Shown: positions 31,331-42,353 of the stretch, one piece after another
Layout of the letters: the number at the start of each line of letters is the position of its first letter
Position numbering within the stretch: the first letter of the stretch is position 1
DNA from: Cyanophora paradoxa
Lineage: Eukaryota > Glaucocystophyceae > Cyanophorales > Cyanophoraceae
Direction of reading: 5' to 3'
Length of the DNA stretch: 64,000 bases
Assembly (NCBI GenBank): GCA_004431415.1
Contig: QPMI01000656.1
Location: forward strand, 29,773-93,772
Made by a program: the position numbers and the translations under genes
The notes under the pieces: model-generated
What the model saw: only the letters and a program-made list of their open reading frames with translations
Told to the model about the DNA's origin: nothing
Database searches by the model: none

Positions 31331-34300
31331 ATGTCTGTGCGCAGCTATGAGCTCTCGTGGCTCGTCGAGGAGTCCGCGTTGTCGCCGCGCGGCGGAAAGA
31401 AGGGTGAAGAGAAGTTCAGGATGACGCTGCTGGAGGTCCTGGCACGTGAGGGTTCGTTTGCGATGTTTCTTTTTAGCACGCGATGGTTGTGCCGCGCCGG
31501 CTTTCATCGGGCGTTGACGCGCCAGGCACCGCTGCCGTTTGACGCCTCGTCCACAGGCATCATGAGCGTCCTCAAGCAGCTTGCGGACGATCTCAGCCAC
31601 AGCCGCTCCTCTCGGCGCCTGCGGCTCCTGATGCAGTCGCACGAGGTCCGCGCCGGGAGGTCGGAGTCTCGCAGCTCCGGCGGATCCCTGACGTAACGCC
31701 CGCAGGTCGTCCAGCAGCTCTCGGCGTTGCGCGAGGAGCAGAACACGGCCGTTCGAGCGCTGATTAAGAACCATGGGGCGCTCGTCGCGGAGGCGCGACC
31801 CCCGCCCCGCCCCGCCGGCCGGCCGCCTCACCGACATTTGATCCGCAGCGGGACGACGCGTGCCAGGACCGAGAGGCGGCGGCGAAGGACCTGGACGCGC
31901 TCCTGCGGAGCCTGGACGCGGCGCGGGGCTCCCTCGTCCGCCTGGAGTACCACGCCCGCTCCCTCCTCCACCTCCCCGAGGCCCGCGGTGCGGCCGCGCC
32001 CCGCGCCCCGCGCCCGTCCCGCCCCCCCGCCCTCACGCGGGCGCTGCAGGCCTGCGAGTGGTGCTGGAGGAGCTGCGGGCCGAGCGGGCGCCGCTGCCAG
32101 TCTTCGGCGGGTCGACGCAGGCGCTGGCGGCGCTGGCGAGCCCCGGGGGCGGGCAGGAGGAGGGGGCGGGGGCGGGGGCGGCGGGAGCCTCGCCGGGCGG
32201 CCTCTCGCGGCACGCCTCGCTCTCCGTGGCGGCGGCCAAGACCGACCGCGAGCGCGCCGACAACGCCGCCCAGGTGCCCCCGATCCCCGGGCCCGGGGGC
32301 GCCCCCGCCCCGGCTGAGGCCTTCCGCAGTGGTCGCCGCGGCGGGTGGATGCGGAGCGGCAGCGGCGGCACCGGGCGGTGGGCGCCGTGCGTGAGCTGGT
32401 GGCCCGCGCGGTGGCCGTCCCCGCGCCGGCGCCGCCCCTCCACGCCGAGCTCGCCTCGGCCCTCCACGAGCTCTGCACCGACGCCGAGCAGGCCCGCCCC
32501 CCGCCCGCCCCCCGCCCGCCCGCCTTCCTCCCCGCGCCCGCCCCGACTCCCCGCCCGCAGCTCCTCGCCGAGAACGAGTCGCTGCGGGAGGCGCTGGCCG
32601 TCGCCAGGCGCCGCCCTTCGCCCCGCGACCGCTCTCTTCGCTCGAGCTCTAACGCGGGGCGCGCCGGCGCAGGGCCCCGCCCCTCCCGGACACCGCGACG
32701 CCGCGCAACGCCCCGACGGTCCGGACGGCCGCGCAGCCGCCGCAGCCGTGGGCCTGACGGGGCGGGCAGGACGAGACGGGGAGCCCGCAGAACACGCCCG
32801 AGTGGCGCGTCCGCATGCTCCGCCAGGCGCGCCCCGCCCCGCCGGGCCCCTCGCCCCGCCCCGCCCCGCCCCGCCGAGCACTGCGCCGCTCACGGCGGCC
32901 GCAGAAGACGGCGCTGCAGAAGGCGCTGGGGCAGGCGCGGGACCAGCGGGACGCCCTCGCCCGCGAGCTACAGGCCGAGATCCAGAGGTCAGTCGCCCGC
33001 GCGGGGCGGGGCGGGACCCGCCCCCGCCCGACTCCGCCTCGCGCAGGACGGGCCAGCTGCGGGAGCTGCTGCAGAAGGAGCAGGCGCGGGCGGCGCGCTC
33101 GGCGCGGGAGCGGGCGGCCCTCTACAAGCGCATCGAGGAGCTCGAGTCCAAGGCGCCCCCCCCCCCCCCCCCCCTCCCTCCCCTCTTCCCCTCCCATTCC
33201 TCCTCCTCCTCACGCGGGGCGCCGACGGACAGTTCCTGGGGGACCGCCCGCCCTTCAGGGTGCCGATGCCGCGCCCCCGCGAGACGCACCTCGAGGCCCT
33301 CAAGTTCCAGCTCCAGTCGGCGCGCCCCGCCCCGCCCCGCCCCGCCCGTGCTCGCTGGCTGAGGGTCTCGGCGGGGGCGGGGCGCAGTGCGAGGCGCACA
33401 TCGACGTGCTGGAGCGGCGGCTGAGGAAGGCGCGCGCCGGGGAGCGCTCCCGCCGCAACAGTGGCGCCAGCACCGCCCTGGGCCTCCCCCTCTCCCCGGG
33501 CAGCACCCTGGGCGCGCCCCTCTCGCCGGGCGGCGGCTGGGGCTCGGCGTCGGCCCCCGGCAGCTCGCCCCCGCCGATGCCGGCCTCGCCGGCCTCGCCC
33601 TCCCGGGGCCGGGGCCGAGGAGTCGGCCCTCGCCCACAAGCTCGCCGCCGCCGAGGCCCGGGTCCGCCCGCCCCGCCCCCGCCCCGCGCCTCGCCTCGCC
33701 CCGCCGCCCCGCCCCGCCCGCCTCACCTTCCTCCAGATCCGGGAGCTCACGGAGAAGCTGGAGGAGGAGGGGCACGGGGCGGGGCCCCTCTCCCGGGGCC
33801 CCCGCCCGCGGGCCACGAGGCCGGCGCCAGCCCCGCGAACCCCTTCGAGGCCCGCATCCGCACCCGCTTCGCCGCCGCCGCCGGCGCCGCCGCCGCCGCC
33901 TCCGGCTCCGGCTCCGGCCCCGGCGCCCCGGCCGGCGGCTCGCCCGACGCGCCCTCGTACCCGTCCCGCTGGCGAGCGCGCGGTCGGGGGCCGGGGAGGG
34001 GCCCGGGTCCCCCGAGGAGGGCTCGCAGGAGTGGGCGCGGGCCGCCTCGTGCGCGCCGAGGCGCACATCCGCTCCCTCCTGCAGACCCTCTCCGACGCCC
34101 TCGCCGAGCCCGGCACGCCCGCCCGCCCGGGGGCGGGGGCCCCGCACGCCGGCCCCGGCGGCGACGACGAGGCGGAGGACGCGCTGGTGCGGGACGCGGC
34201 CGTCGCGGCGGCCGAGGCCTCCTCGGCGCTCACCGCCCTCGCCGGGCCCCGCGCCCTCTCCCGCCCCTCCTCCCTCTCCCGCGCCTCCGCCGCCGCCGCG

Positions 34301-34713
34301 CTGGCCGCGGCGGCGGGACCCCGCCGGGCGGGTCGCTGCCGGTGCGGCTGAGGGGCGAGCAGCCGCAGCAGCAGCAGCCGCAGCCGCAGCAGGCGGGGCT
34401 CCCCCGCTCCTCCTCCAAGCCCCGCCCCGCCCTCGTCCAGGGCGGCGAGTCCGTCTTCTCCGCCCCCGCCGCCCCGAGGCCGCCCCCGAGGCCCCGGCCC
34501 CGAGGCGCCGGCCGCGGAGCAGGCGCCGGCGCCGGCCTCGCCGGGTCCCGCCGAGGGGGCCCCGGGCGAGGGCGAGGAGGCGCCGGCCTCTCCGGCCTCC
34601 CCGGGGGCGGCCTCGGCGGAGGGCGGGGCGGGGTGCGAGGCGGGGGCCGGGGAGGGCCAGGCGGGGGCGGGGGGCGAGGCCCTCCCCGGCAGCGGCGTCA
34701 TGTACCGCCTGTA
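31331..34713 (+). CDS. Large coiled-coil protein
   Basis: Start MSVRSYELSWLVEESALS at 31331; stop after …LPGSGVMYRL at 34713. The gene consists of many small exons split by C-rich introns. Recognisable exons include about 31706-31790 (VVQQLSALREEQNTAVRALI), 31851-32000 (DREAAAKDLDALLRSLDAARG), 32063-32271, 32345-32490 (ELASALHELCTDAEQ), 32562-32610 (LLAENESLREALAVA), 32911-32990 (KTALQKALGQARDQRDALA), 33045-33150 (LRELLQKEQARAARSARERA), 33390-33610 (CEAHIDVLERRLRKARAGER), 33739-33780 (IRELTEKLEEEG), and a final disordered part with a Gln run (about 34360-34400). Heptad-like Leu spacing and high Ala/Glu/Arg content indicate extended coiled coil, as in cytoskeletal, centrosomal or tethering proteins. 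No named family is recognised. Intron starts GCGCG or GTGCG recur. Confidence 0.65.
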
Positions 34714-35411
34714 GCCGCAGAGCAGATCCCCGCGCAAGGTGGCACCCGCGTGCAGTCCACGAGCACGAGGGCCTCGTAGCTATGGGGAGGTAGGCCCAGC
34801 ACTGGTGCGATGACGAGCCGGGCCCCCGCGCGCGCGCCAGGCCGCGGACGGGCCGCCGCCGGCCCTTTTTCTGGCTTGCAATTGATCCTGACGGCCCTCC
34901 GCGGCCGGCCCCTGTGTGTTGACGCTTTGATTTGTTCCTTCCTCGTTTCGAATGAACTACACACGCTGTCACTAAACCCATCACACATGAACGCATCGCA
35001 TCAACTATAGCTACTGAACGAAGTGCACGTGGCGCGGGAGGGATTGCAAGGCTGGCGGACAGAAACATGCGAATTCCGGAAAGCTGGCTACTTGTCTAGT
35101 CGAGAAGGGCGCGCGAACGCGCGAAGCGGATGGGTCTCGGCGCGGGGGGGCGCACTGCAGTGGCTGGGGGAAACTAACGGAGTAAGGGGCTAGCTAGCTA
35201 CCTTTCCTGGCGCGGAAGACTACTATATAGATATGTATAGATATATAACACGGATGTCGATCATCTGATGGACGGCGTGGTTTTCGTCCATCGGGAAGCG
35301 GAGAGTTCGAGGGCGGTCCTAAAACGCATGAAAACCAGGGGCCGGGGCGGCCGGGGCGGGCGGGCACAGAGCAGTCGCGATCGTATGCGAGGCAGAGAAC
35401 GGGGCGAGGGC
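34714..35411. other. Convergent intergenic region
   Basis: Between the 3' ends of the coiled-coil gene and the 248-aa gene. It has a run of short ATATAT/AGATAT words near 35225-35250. No gene is supported. Confidence 0.5.
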
Positions 35412-36369
35412 TCAGAGGAGGGAGGAGAGGTCCTGGCCGTGGGCGAGGGCGAGGGCGACGGCGCCGTAGAGCTCGGCGTACTGCTCGCTCATCTCGCCCG
35501 ACGAGGGTACCCCCGCGTCGCCCTCCGCCCCCGTCGACGGGTCCACGTCCTCCTGCGGGGTACCGCCGCGTCAGAGGGACGGCGCAGCGCGATCAAATCC
35601 GCGGCGCGCACCGCGACGGAGTGGTCGCTCGGGTCGGCACCCGCCTGCTCCTGGTCCGACGTGTCTACCGTGAACTTGTACGCGTCCAGCCGCTTGCTCA
35701 TGCTGCGGAGAGGCCCGTCAGCGGCCGCGGTGCGGGGCGCGCGCGCGAAACGCCCGCACCAGCGTAGGCTTTCAAGGACGATAGGGAGCGGCTTCCCGGC
35801 CTCTTGCTGCATGGTCTGCAGGATCTCCTGGGTGGAGATCATCGCCTTGACGAACTTCGCGCCGGAGGATCCGCCCCGCTGGGAGCTGCATCCCTCATCC
35901 AGGCTGCGCGGCGAGAGCTTCCGCTTCTCGTGGAGAGCGGCCTGCGCGCGCCGTCAGGGCCCGATAAACCTCACGAGGAAGCATAACGCACGCTAAAGGG
36001 GACCTCGGGGGTGCGAAGGGGAAGGGCGACCTTGTTCGTATCATCCGAAAGCACGGGCCTGCCCGGGCCCGAGGCCTTCGCGGCGGCGAGCGCGGGTGCC
36101 GTCCAGCCAGCTGCAAGGTTTCGACCGGTCCTGGACGACAACTGGCTGAGGACATCCGGGGACTGCGCATGGCGCGATCTGGTCAACACGCGACCGCACG
36201 CGACGGTCTGGTTCTGGGGGCTCACGCGCTGGGCCCAGCTCGACGAAAAGCTCTTCAGATGACCATCCAACCCAATGGGCTTGCGAACAGGGGTCCGCTC
36301 GCCTTCGTCGTCGCTGCTCTCGGGAGACCGCGGTGCTTCCCGTAGCGCGCCTGGGTCGATGCGAGGCAT
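35412..36369 (-). CDS. Unrecognised 248-aa protein
   Basis: Four exons close in phase (36369-36031, 35941-35760, 35702-35618, 35552-35412). The N terminus is Ser/Pro/Asp-rich (SPESSDDEGERTPVRKP), with possible phosphorylation sites. The middle, KFVKAMISTQEILQTMQQEA, then CMSKRLDAYKFTVDTSD, is amphipathic and probably helical. The C terminus is acidic and ends in …YAELYGAVALALAHGQDLS-type helix. No domain is recognised. The gene is divergent from the SET gene, with 249 bp between start codons, which might indicate co-expression. Confidence 0.7.
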
Positions 36370-36618
36370 GGCTATGAATGCCGGATGCTGGGCGAGCAGC
36401 CGGCCAGCTGTTTGCGAGAGTTTCCGCTGTTTTTCACCGGCTCGTTGAGTCGACGTTGACCAATAGGGGGGTACGAGCCCTCGCCACCGACCGCTCCGCA
36501 GACCGCTCCGCAATGTGAATCTCGCTCGCCGCGCGTCGCTAAGCCGAGATTGATTCTAGATCTGTGCTTGCTAGTCGAGCGATCAAGGGCGAGGTCCGCG
36601 ACCAGCTGCAGCCGCGCG
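36370..36618. promoter_or_regulatory. Shared divergent promoter region
   Basis: 249 bp between the starts of the 248-aa gene (minus) and the SET-domain gene (plus). It includes a 10-bp tandem duplication, GACCGCTCCGCA-like, at about 36488-36511. Confidence 0.45.
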
Positions 36619-37996
36619 ATGGACGACCAGCCAGCGAAGCGCGCGAGGCGCGAGGCGAAGGCGGAGGCGGGGACGGAGGCATCGGCGCCGCGGCCGCAGC
36701 CCGGCGCGCCGAGCGGCGCCGTCGGCCGCGGGCCGGCATCGCTGCCCGACCACGTGCGGTGCTCCGCGGACGTCGACCCCTCGCACCCGTCACTGCGGTT
36801 CGAGGCGCGCCTTTAATCCACGCGCGCGCCGCCCCTCGCGCTGCGCCGCGCCGCTCACGCCGGCGGCAGTACGTGGACGAGCAAGTCCCCGCGGACGGCT
36901 GCGGAGCGGCCGCGGGGCGCGGGGAGGATGAGCCGGAGGGCGATGCGGGCTGGAGGCGGCGCTGGAGGGCTGCGGCTGCGCGGGGCCGTGCGAGGCGGCG
37001 GCCTGCGCGTGCGCGGCGGCGCAGGGAACGGGGCCCTGGGCTTCGCGTACGACGGGCGCCGGCGCCTCGCGCTCCCGTGCACGGGCGTCGCCGTCGAGGA
37101 GTGCGGCCCGCGCTGCCGCTGCCCGCCCGAGTGCCCCAACCGCGTCCTCCAGCGCCGCCCCCGCCGCCGCCTGGAGGTCCACGCCCCGCCCCGCCCACCC
37201 CGCCCGGCCCGCGAGCGCCGCGCCGACCGCGGGGCGCGCAGGTCTTCGACGCGGGGGCGAGGGGCCTCGGGCTGCGGACCCTCGAGCCCCTCGCCCGCGG
37301 CGACTTCGTGCTCGAGTACGCCGGCGAGGTGCAGAGCCCGTACCCCCCGCCCGCCCGGGGGGCCGGTCCGAACGGGGCGGGGCGGCCGGGGCGCCCCAGG
37401 CCCTCGATCTCGAGGAGGCCGAGTTCCGCGCCCTGAGCGCCCCCGCCGGCCGCACGTACCAGGCCCGCCCCCGTACCCCCCCGCGTTCGCGTACCCCCTC
37501 AGAAGCTCTGAAGCGTCTCAGATGACAGTGGTGCCGTACGACGACCCCTCCGCGGCTTTCGTGATCGACGCGGGGGCCCGCGGCGGCGCCGCCCGCCTCG
37601 TGAACCACTCCTGCGAGCCCTCCCTCCGCACCGCCCAGGCGCCCGCCCGCCCGCCCGCCCGCCCGCTGCTCCCGCCTAAATCGGCCCGCTGAGGCGCCCG
37701 GCGCGGGGCGCGCGCAGGTGCACGTGGGGGGTACGGCGCGGCCGCGGGTGGGCCTGTACGCCCTCCGGGACCTCGCCCGCGGGGAGGAGCTCACGTTCGA
37801 CTACGACTACGACCCCGAGGTGCGGTACCCCCGACCGCGCGCCTCGAGAGCGGGCGCGGCGCCAGCTCCGCTGATCATGAGCTGTGGCCCCCGGCAGCGG
37901 AACAGCGCGCGGGTGGAGGAGGCGGCGGGCGGCGGCGGCCCGCCGGCGGCGCCGTGCCTCTGCGGCGCCGCCCGCTGCCGCCGGCGCGTCCCCTGA
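36619..37996 (+). CDS. SUV39-type SET-domain methyltransferase
   Basis: Likely histone H3K9 lysine methyltransferase. Order of elements: a basic N terminus (MDDQPAKRARREAKAEAG), a pre-SET region with clustered Cys (GCGCAGPCEAAACACA, then EECGPRCRCPPECPNRV), the SET domain (RGLGLRTLEPLARGDFVLEY, AGE then ALDLEEAEFRAL, RLVNHSCEPS, RGEELTFDYDYDPE) and a post-SET CLCGAARCRRRVP. NHSCEP and the YDY are the AdoMet/lysine-channel motifs, and the C-x-C-x4-C post-SET is needed for activity in this class. Resolved exon joints in the SET part: GGCGAG to 37400 area (ALDLEE), TYQ to MTVVPYDD, TAQ to VHVGG, DPE to RNSARVEE, all phase 0. One joint is a GC donor. The pre-SET exon boundaries around 36.9-37.02 kb are unresolved. 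No chromodomain is seen. Confidence 0.85.
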
Positions 37997-38329
37997 GGGC
38001 CGTGGCTGAACGCCCTTCGAAAGGGCCCTCCCTCCGCCCGCTCCCGCCCCTCGGGCGGCGATGCGCCCGTGAGTGCCGTGGGGCGGCGATGCGCGCCTCT
38101 TCCGTTACGGCCCCCCGCAGCTGCGCGTGCGGTGCGCGTGAACCCGCCCTCGAGCCCGCACCTCCCGCCGCCGAGGGGCGCCTCCCGTGGGCCCCGGTCC
38201 AATCCGTCGCCATCATACCCCCCCCTCCCCCCCCTCTTCGACCCCACCCCACCACCCTCCTTGAACCTCGCAGCCGCCCACCGCACCCCCACCCCCAACC
38301 CTCACCTCCTAACCCCTACCGCTATCATG
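37997..38329. other. Spacer after SET gene
   Basis: Contains C-rich stretches (38215-38320) and no supported gene. It may include more degraded LRR-gene sequence leading into the pseudogene fragment. Confidence 0.35.
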
Positions 38330-38560
38330 CCCCGCGCCCGACAGCGGCCCCTGCGCGCTCGAGCGCGCGCTGGCGCCGCTGGGCGCGCTGGAGCCGGCGG
38401 AGGACGGCCGGCCGCGGGGACCCGGGCGCGGGGCGGGTCTGGGGCTCTGGCATTATGGGACCTCGGCGAGGGGCCGGCCCGCGCCCCCCGCGCCGCCCGC
38501 CGCCTCCGCGCCCTCCGGATCCTCCCCCGCTAGCGCTGGGACTTCCTCTTGCTCTGATCA
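38330..38560 (+). pseudogene. Decayed 3' end of an F-box/LRR gene
   Basis: This stretch matches the last exon of the F-box/LRR gene at 28.77 kb in nucleotide and protein: ALAPLGALEPAEDG against ALAALGALEPAGGG, GAGLGLW against GAGLELW, GEGPARAPRAARRLRAL against GEGPACAAAARRFRAL, then RWDFLLL against RWDVRLL. Frames differ between the pieces, and a TAG stop sits before RWDFLLL. No upstream exons are recognisable, so it is a truncated non-functional copy, in plus orientation while the parent is on the minus strand. Confidence 0.7.
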
Positions 38561-39257
38561 TGAGGCCCTGGGGAATTCGCCGCTCGTCGGCTCCAAGCCG
38601 GCGGCACATATATGCTATAAATGCATTGTACATGTATGCGTAAATTAAACTTGATCACGATCATACCTCGCTGCATGACAACTGCAATCAGCGGTCCAAA
38701 ATCGGAAATTGACACTCACGTCTCCATGCATAAATATAAGCACAAGCAACAGCAAAGAATAAAAAAGGAATACATCATATGCATGCATCATGGCATATGA
38801 ACGATATAACTAAGTTGTTCTTTGAAGCTTGTACACACAGTTATCAGCCATGACTCCAAAATCGGGTGCACTAATCGATTTCGAGATCGATGGAGAAATT
38901 AAACTGGACTGTAATACGGTAATACGTACAGCTGCTGCGCGCGGGACGTCGACGTCAACGCCATGGCCAGGCCGCGAGGCACCGCAGGCGCCATTAACAT
39001 TACTAGGAACTAGGAGTGCGACTGAATATAGACATGTCGCGGCGAAGTTCGAGATTGAAAAATGCATGCCGAAAAATTCGCGCCGTACACATTTAATCGC
39101 TATTCTCTAGGTCTAGATCTATCTACAGCTGCAGCTATAGCTATATACATCTACACATCGAACTGCCAAAAAGGCGCGAATTTCTTTCAAATGCGTTGCA
39201 AAGATCGAAAAGGTTCAAGCGAAGAGCAATGTTGACGAGGGCCAGGAAACGCCTTCT
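38561..39257. other. AT-rich intergenic region
   Basis: Low-GC spacer (38640-39190) between the LRR scrap and the 3' end of the TPR-like gene. Rich in ATGCAT, CATATG and TATA words. A 93-codon plus-strand frame at 38829 has no features that would support it. Confidence 0.5.
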
Positions 39258-42200
39258 TCAGAGGGCGTGGGCGGCGGGGACGGACCAGGATGGCACGGGA
39301 CGGCGGGCGCCGCGGGAGGCGGGGGGATCGGCGGCGGCGGCGGCGGCGGCGGCGGCGGGGACGGCGAAGAGGGCGCCGTCGTCGGCGCCCGGGCGCTGGT
39401 CGGCGTCCGACGAGGAGACGGAGCCGCGGCGGTCGACCCAGGCCTTCGGCGCCGTCACCGCCTTGCCGCTCGCCTCGGGGGCCGCCTGCAGCTGGGGCGG
39501 GGAGAGGCCCAGGGCGGGGCCGGGCGAGCGCGGGTCGAAGGTGACGCCGGCGCGGCACGCCTCGCGGAGCCCCGCCAGACGCCTCATGCGCCCGTGCTCC
39601 GCCGGGAAGTAGGCCTGCCCACGTTTGAGAGACGAAAGGCGGGCGGGGCGAGGGCCGGGCGGGGCGCACGGGGTAGACGGAGTAGTGGGCGGCGGCCTTC
39701 TCGAGCCAGGGGAGGGCCTTCTCGAACTTGCCCAGGAAGTAGTAGGTCTGGCCCAGCTGGCGGCGGAAGAAGGCGGTGAGGGCGGGGCGCGAGATGCGAG
39801 GGTTCAATTGTGCACGGGGGCGCACGCGGTAGAAGGAGTGGGCGTCGAAGCAGACGGCCAGGCGGGGCTTCGGGCTGATGTCGGTGCGGTGCAGCACGCG
39901 CAGGCACCACTTGATCACCCCCGCCAGGTCCTCCCTTCGAATGCACGGTCAGCCGCGACGTCGACGTTCGCGATCGCACGGACGCAAACGACGTCTGGCG
40001 TGCACGCACAGGGTCCAGGGGCGAATCTTCTGGGCTCCGGGCTGCTTCAGCGCATTGTGGATGGCCCTCTGCGCGCGCGTCGGCGGGAGCCGGGGGCGGC
40101 GCAGGAGGAAGAGCCTCGAGATTTCACGGGAGGGCGGACCGTGGTGCGCATCGAGTCGCCCCAGATGTCGTTGTCCTGGTGCGAGTACCCGTGCGTCGTG
40201 TGGATCACCTCCGCAGCCAGTCGCGACGCCTGCCGCGCCCCGCGGGGCCCCCGTGAGCGGCGGCCAGCCGCAGGCGCCGAGTCGGACGCGACAAATGTTA
40301 AACAGCGAATTTCGCGCGCACCTTCAGGGCCCCGCGAAAATCGCCGATGTGGAAGTAGGATTGGGAGTTGAGCCAGTGGCAGTTGTGGAGGAGGGCCCGC
40401 GCCCCCTCCCCCATTGCGCTGATCAGCTCCGCCCCGCGCGCAAAGTGCCGAGTCGCCAGCCGCGCCCGGCCCCGCAGGCTCGCCTCCAGCCCTGCACATG
40501 GGCCGGCGTCAGGCTTAGGGCCTCTCGAGCCGAATTTCGGGGCGCGAACTCGAAAATCGGGCGGACCCATGTTGGTGATGGCGACGGCCTCGCCCCAGGC
40601 GTCATCCGGGCTGTCGCCGCAGAACCAGTACATCTTGGAGGCGAAGTGGCCGCAGAGCTCCCACTTGAGGGGCACGAGGGTGAGCACGTAGGTGAGGTCG
40701 GCGAGGATCGTCGCCTCCTCGCCCGAGGGCGAGAGCCCCGCCCGGATCAGCGTGCTCCACGCCTCAAAGTCTGCGCATGCCCGGCGCGCGAGAGCCTCCC
40801 GTCAGCTCCCACCGTCCGACCCCGGCGCGCGCGCGGGGATCAGAGGGGCGGGCGCACAGAGCTCGGCCGCGGCCTCCGCCCCCGCCTCGCTGGGGTCCGG
40901 CCAGGCGTGATACTGCGCGGCTCGAGTTCAGCTCGAGCGGGGCCAGGCGTCGACGTCGGCACGGGCGCCGTTGCCGGTGCCGGGGCGGCGCACGGAGAAT
41001 GCGATGCGTGCGCGCCAGATGGTTGCGTGGACGTACAGCCGCGCGTCCTCCGCCAGGTGCGGCTGCGCGGCGGCACGCGTACGGTGCCACGGCGCCGGTA
41101 AGATTATGTTGCAACGTTAACGCCGGCGCGGCGCGAGGCGGGGGCGCGCGGCGTGCCTCGAGCAACGCGTGAACGTGGTCGAAGAGGGGAACCATGTAGT
41201 CGCAGTCGACGGGGCTCAGGTCGGGCGCCCGCAGGCACCGCCACTGCCGCCCGTACGCGCGTGCGTCAGCAGCGGATTCCGGGCCGGGAGCCGAGGCCTG
41301 GGGCGGGTGGCGGAGGGCAGCGCACGGGGCCGTTGCAGACTTCGAAGAGGTGCCACACGTGCACCGCGATGAGCGAAGCGTCGTCCCTGCGCCGCCGCGT
41401 TAGCCGGCACGGCCAGCGGCCGGCGGGCGGGCAGAGGGCCGAGACAGCCGAAGGCGCACTTTGCTGCGCAACTGGCGGACGTGGCTGCGAGGATGGCCTT
41501 GTGCCAGGCCGCCGTCACCGCGTTGACCTGGCGGCGGAGCGTCCGACGGTCGGCCTCGATCGAGAGGCACGCGGCGCGAATCGAGCTCGAGTCGATATAT
41601 ATCGCGGCCTTCAGAACCAGTGCGACTCCGGATCCGGGATCCGGTGCGCATGCGCACCAGCGCGGCGGAGCCGATGAGGCGCAAGTCCTCCAGGGCTGCC
41701 CGTGCCCGGAAGCGGCCTGCGCGCACTCGTCAGAGGCGCAACAATTGCGAGCCCCGGGGGCCGCGAAAGGCCTAGGGCAGCCCGCACCGTCCAGGGTGGA
41801 GAAGAGGGGAGTGTCGAAGAGTTCGGCGGAGCTTAGGGCCTGCGAAAATGTGTGTGGATCGGACGCGTCAGAGGACCGGTATATATACGTAGCTAGGCGT
41901 TTGCTAGAGCGTGCGGCGCACGGCGGCCAGGTCCTCGCAGGCGCGGAGGACGTGCGTCGAGGGCCGGTCGCTGGCGGTAACGGGGTGCTTCACGCCGGCC
42001 GCCTGTGCGCAGGAGCGCACGGCGGCGAGCGCCGCGCGGAAGAAAATCGTCGCCTCCTCCCGCGCCGCGTCGCTCCCGTGCCGGTACGGCGGCGCCAGGC
42101 TGTTCCGAGCGAACGAGCGGATTTGCGGTCGAATGTCGGGCGTCCTCGCAGCGGCGGCCGTCGCGGCGCTGCGCGCGCTGCGCGCGGTTGGCTCAATTTT

Positions 42201-42320
42201 CGCACCGCGCGCCGCGCGCGAAAGGGCTGGGCGGGAGCGGGGCGCACGAGGGCGGCTCGGGGATGACTTGGAAGAGGTCCGAGTCGTCGGCGTCGGGGTC
42301 CATGTCCTCCAGCCCCGGCC

Positions 42321-42353
<33 letters not shown>

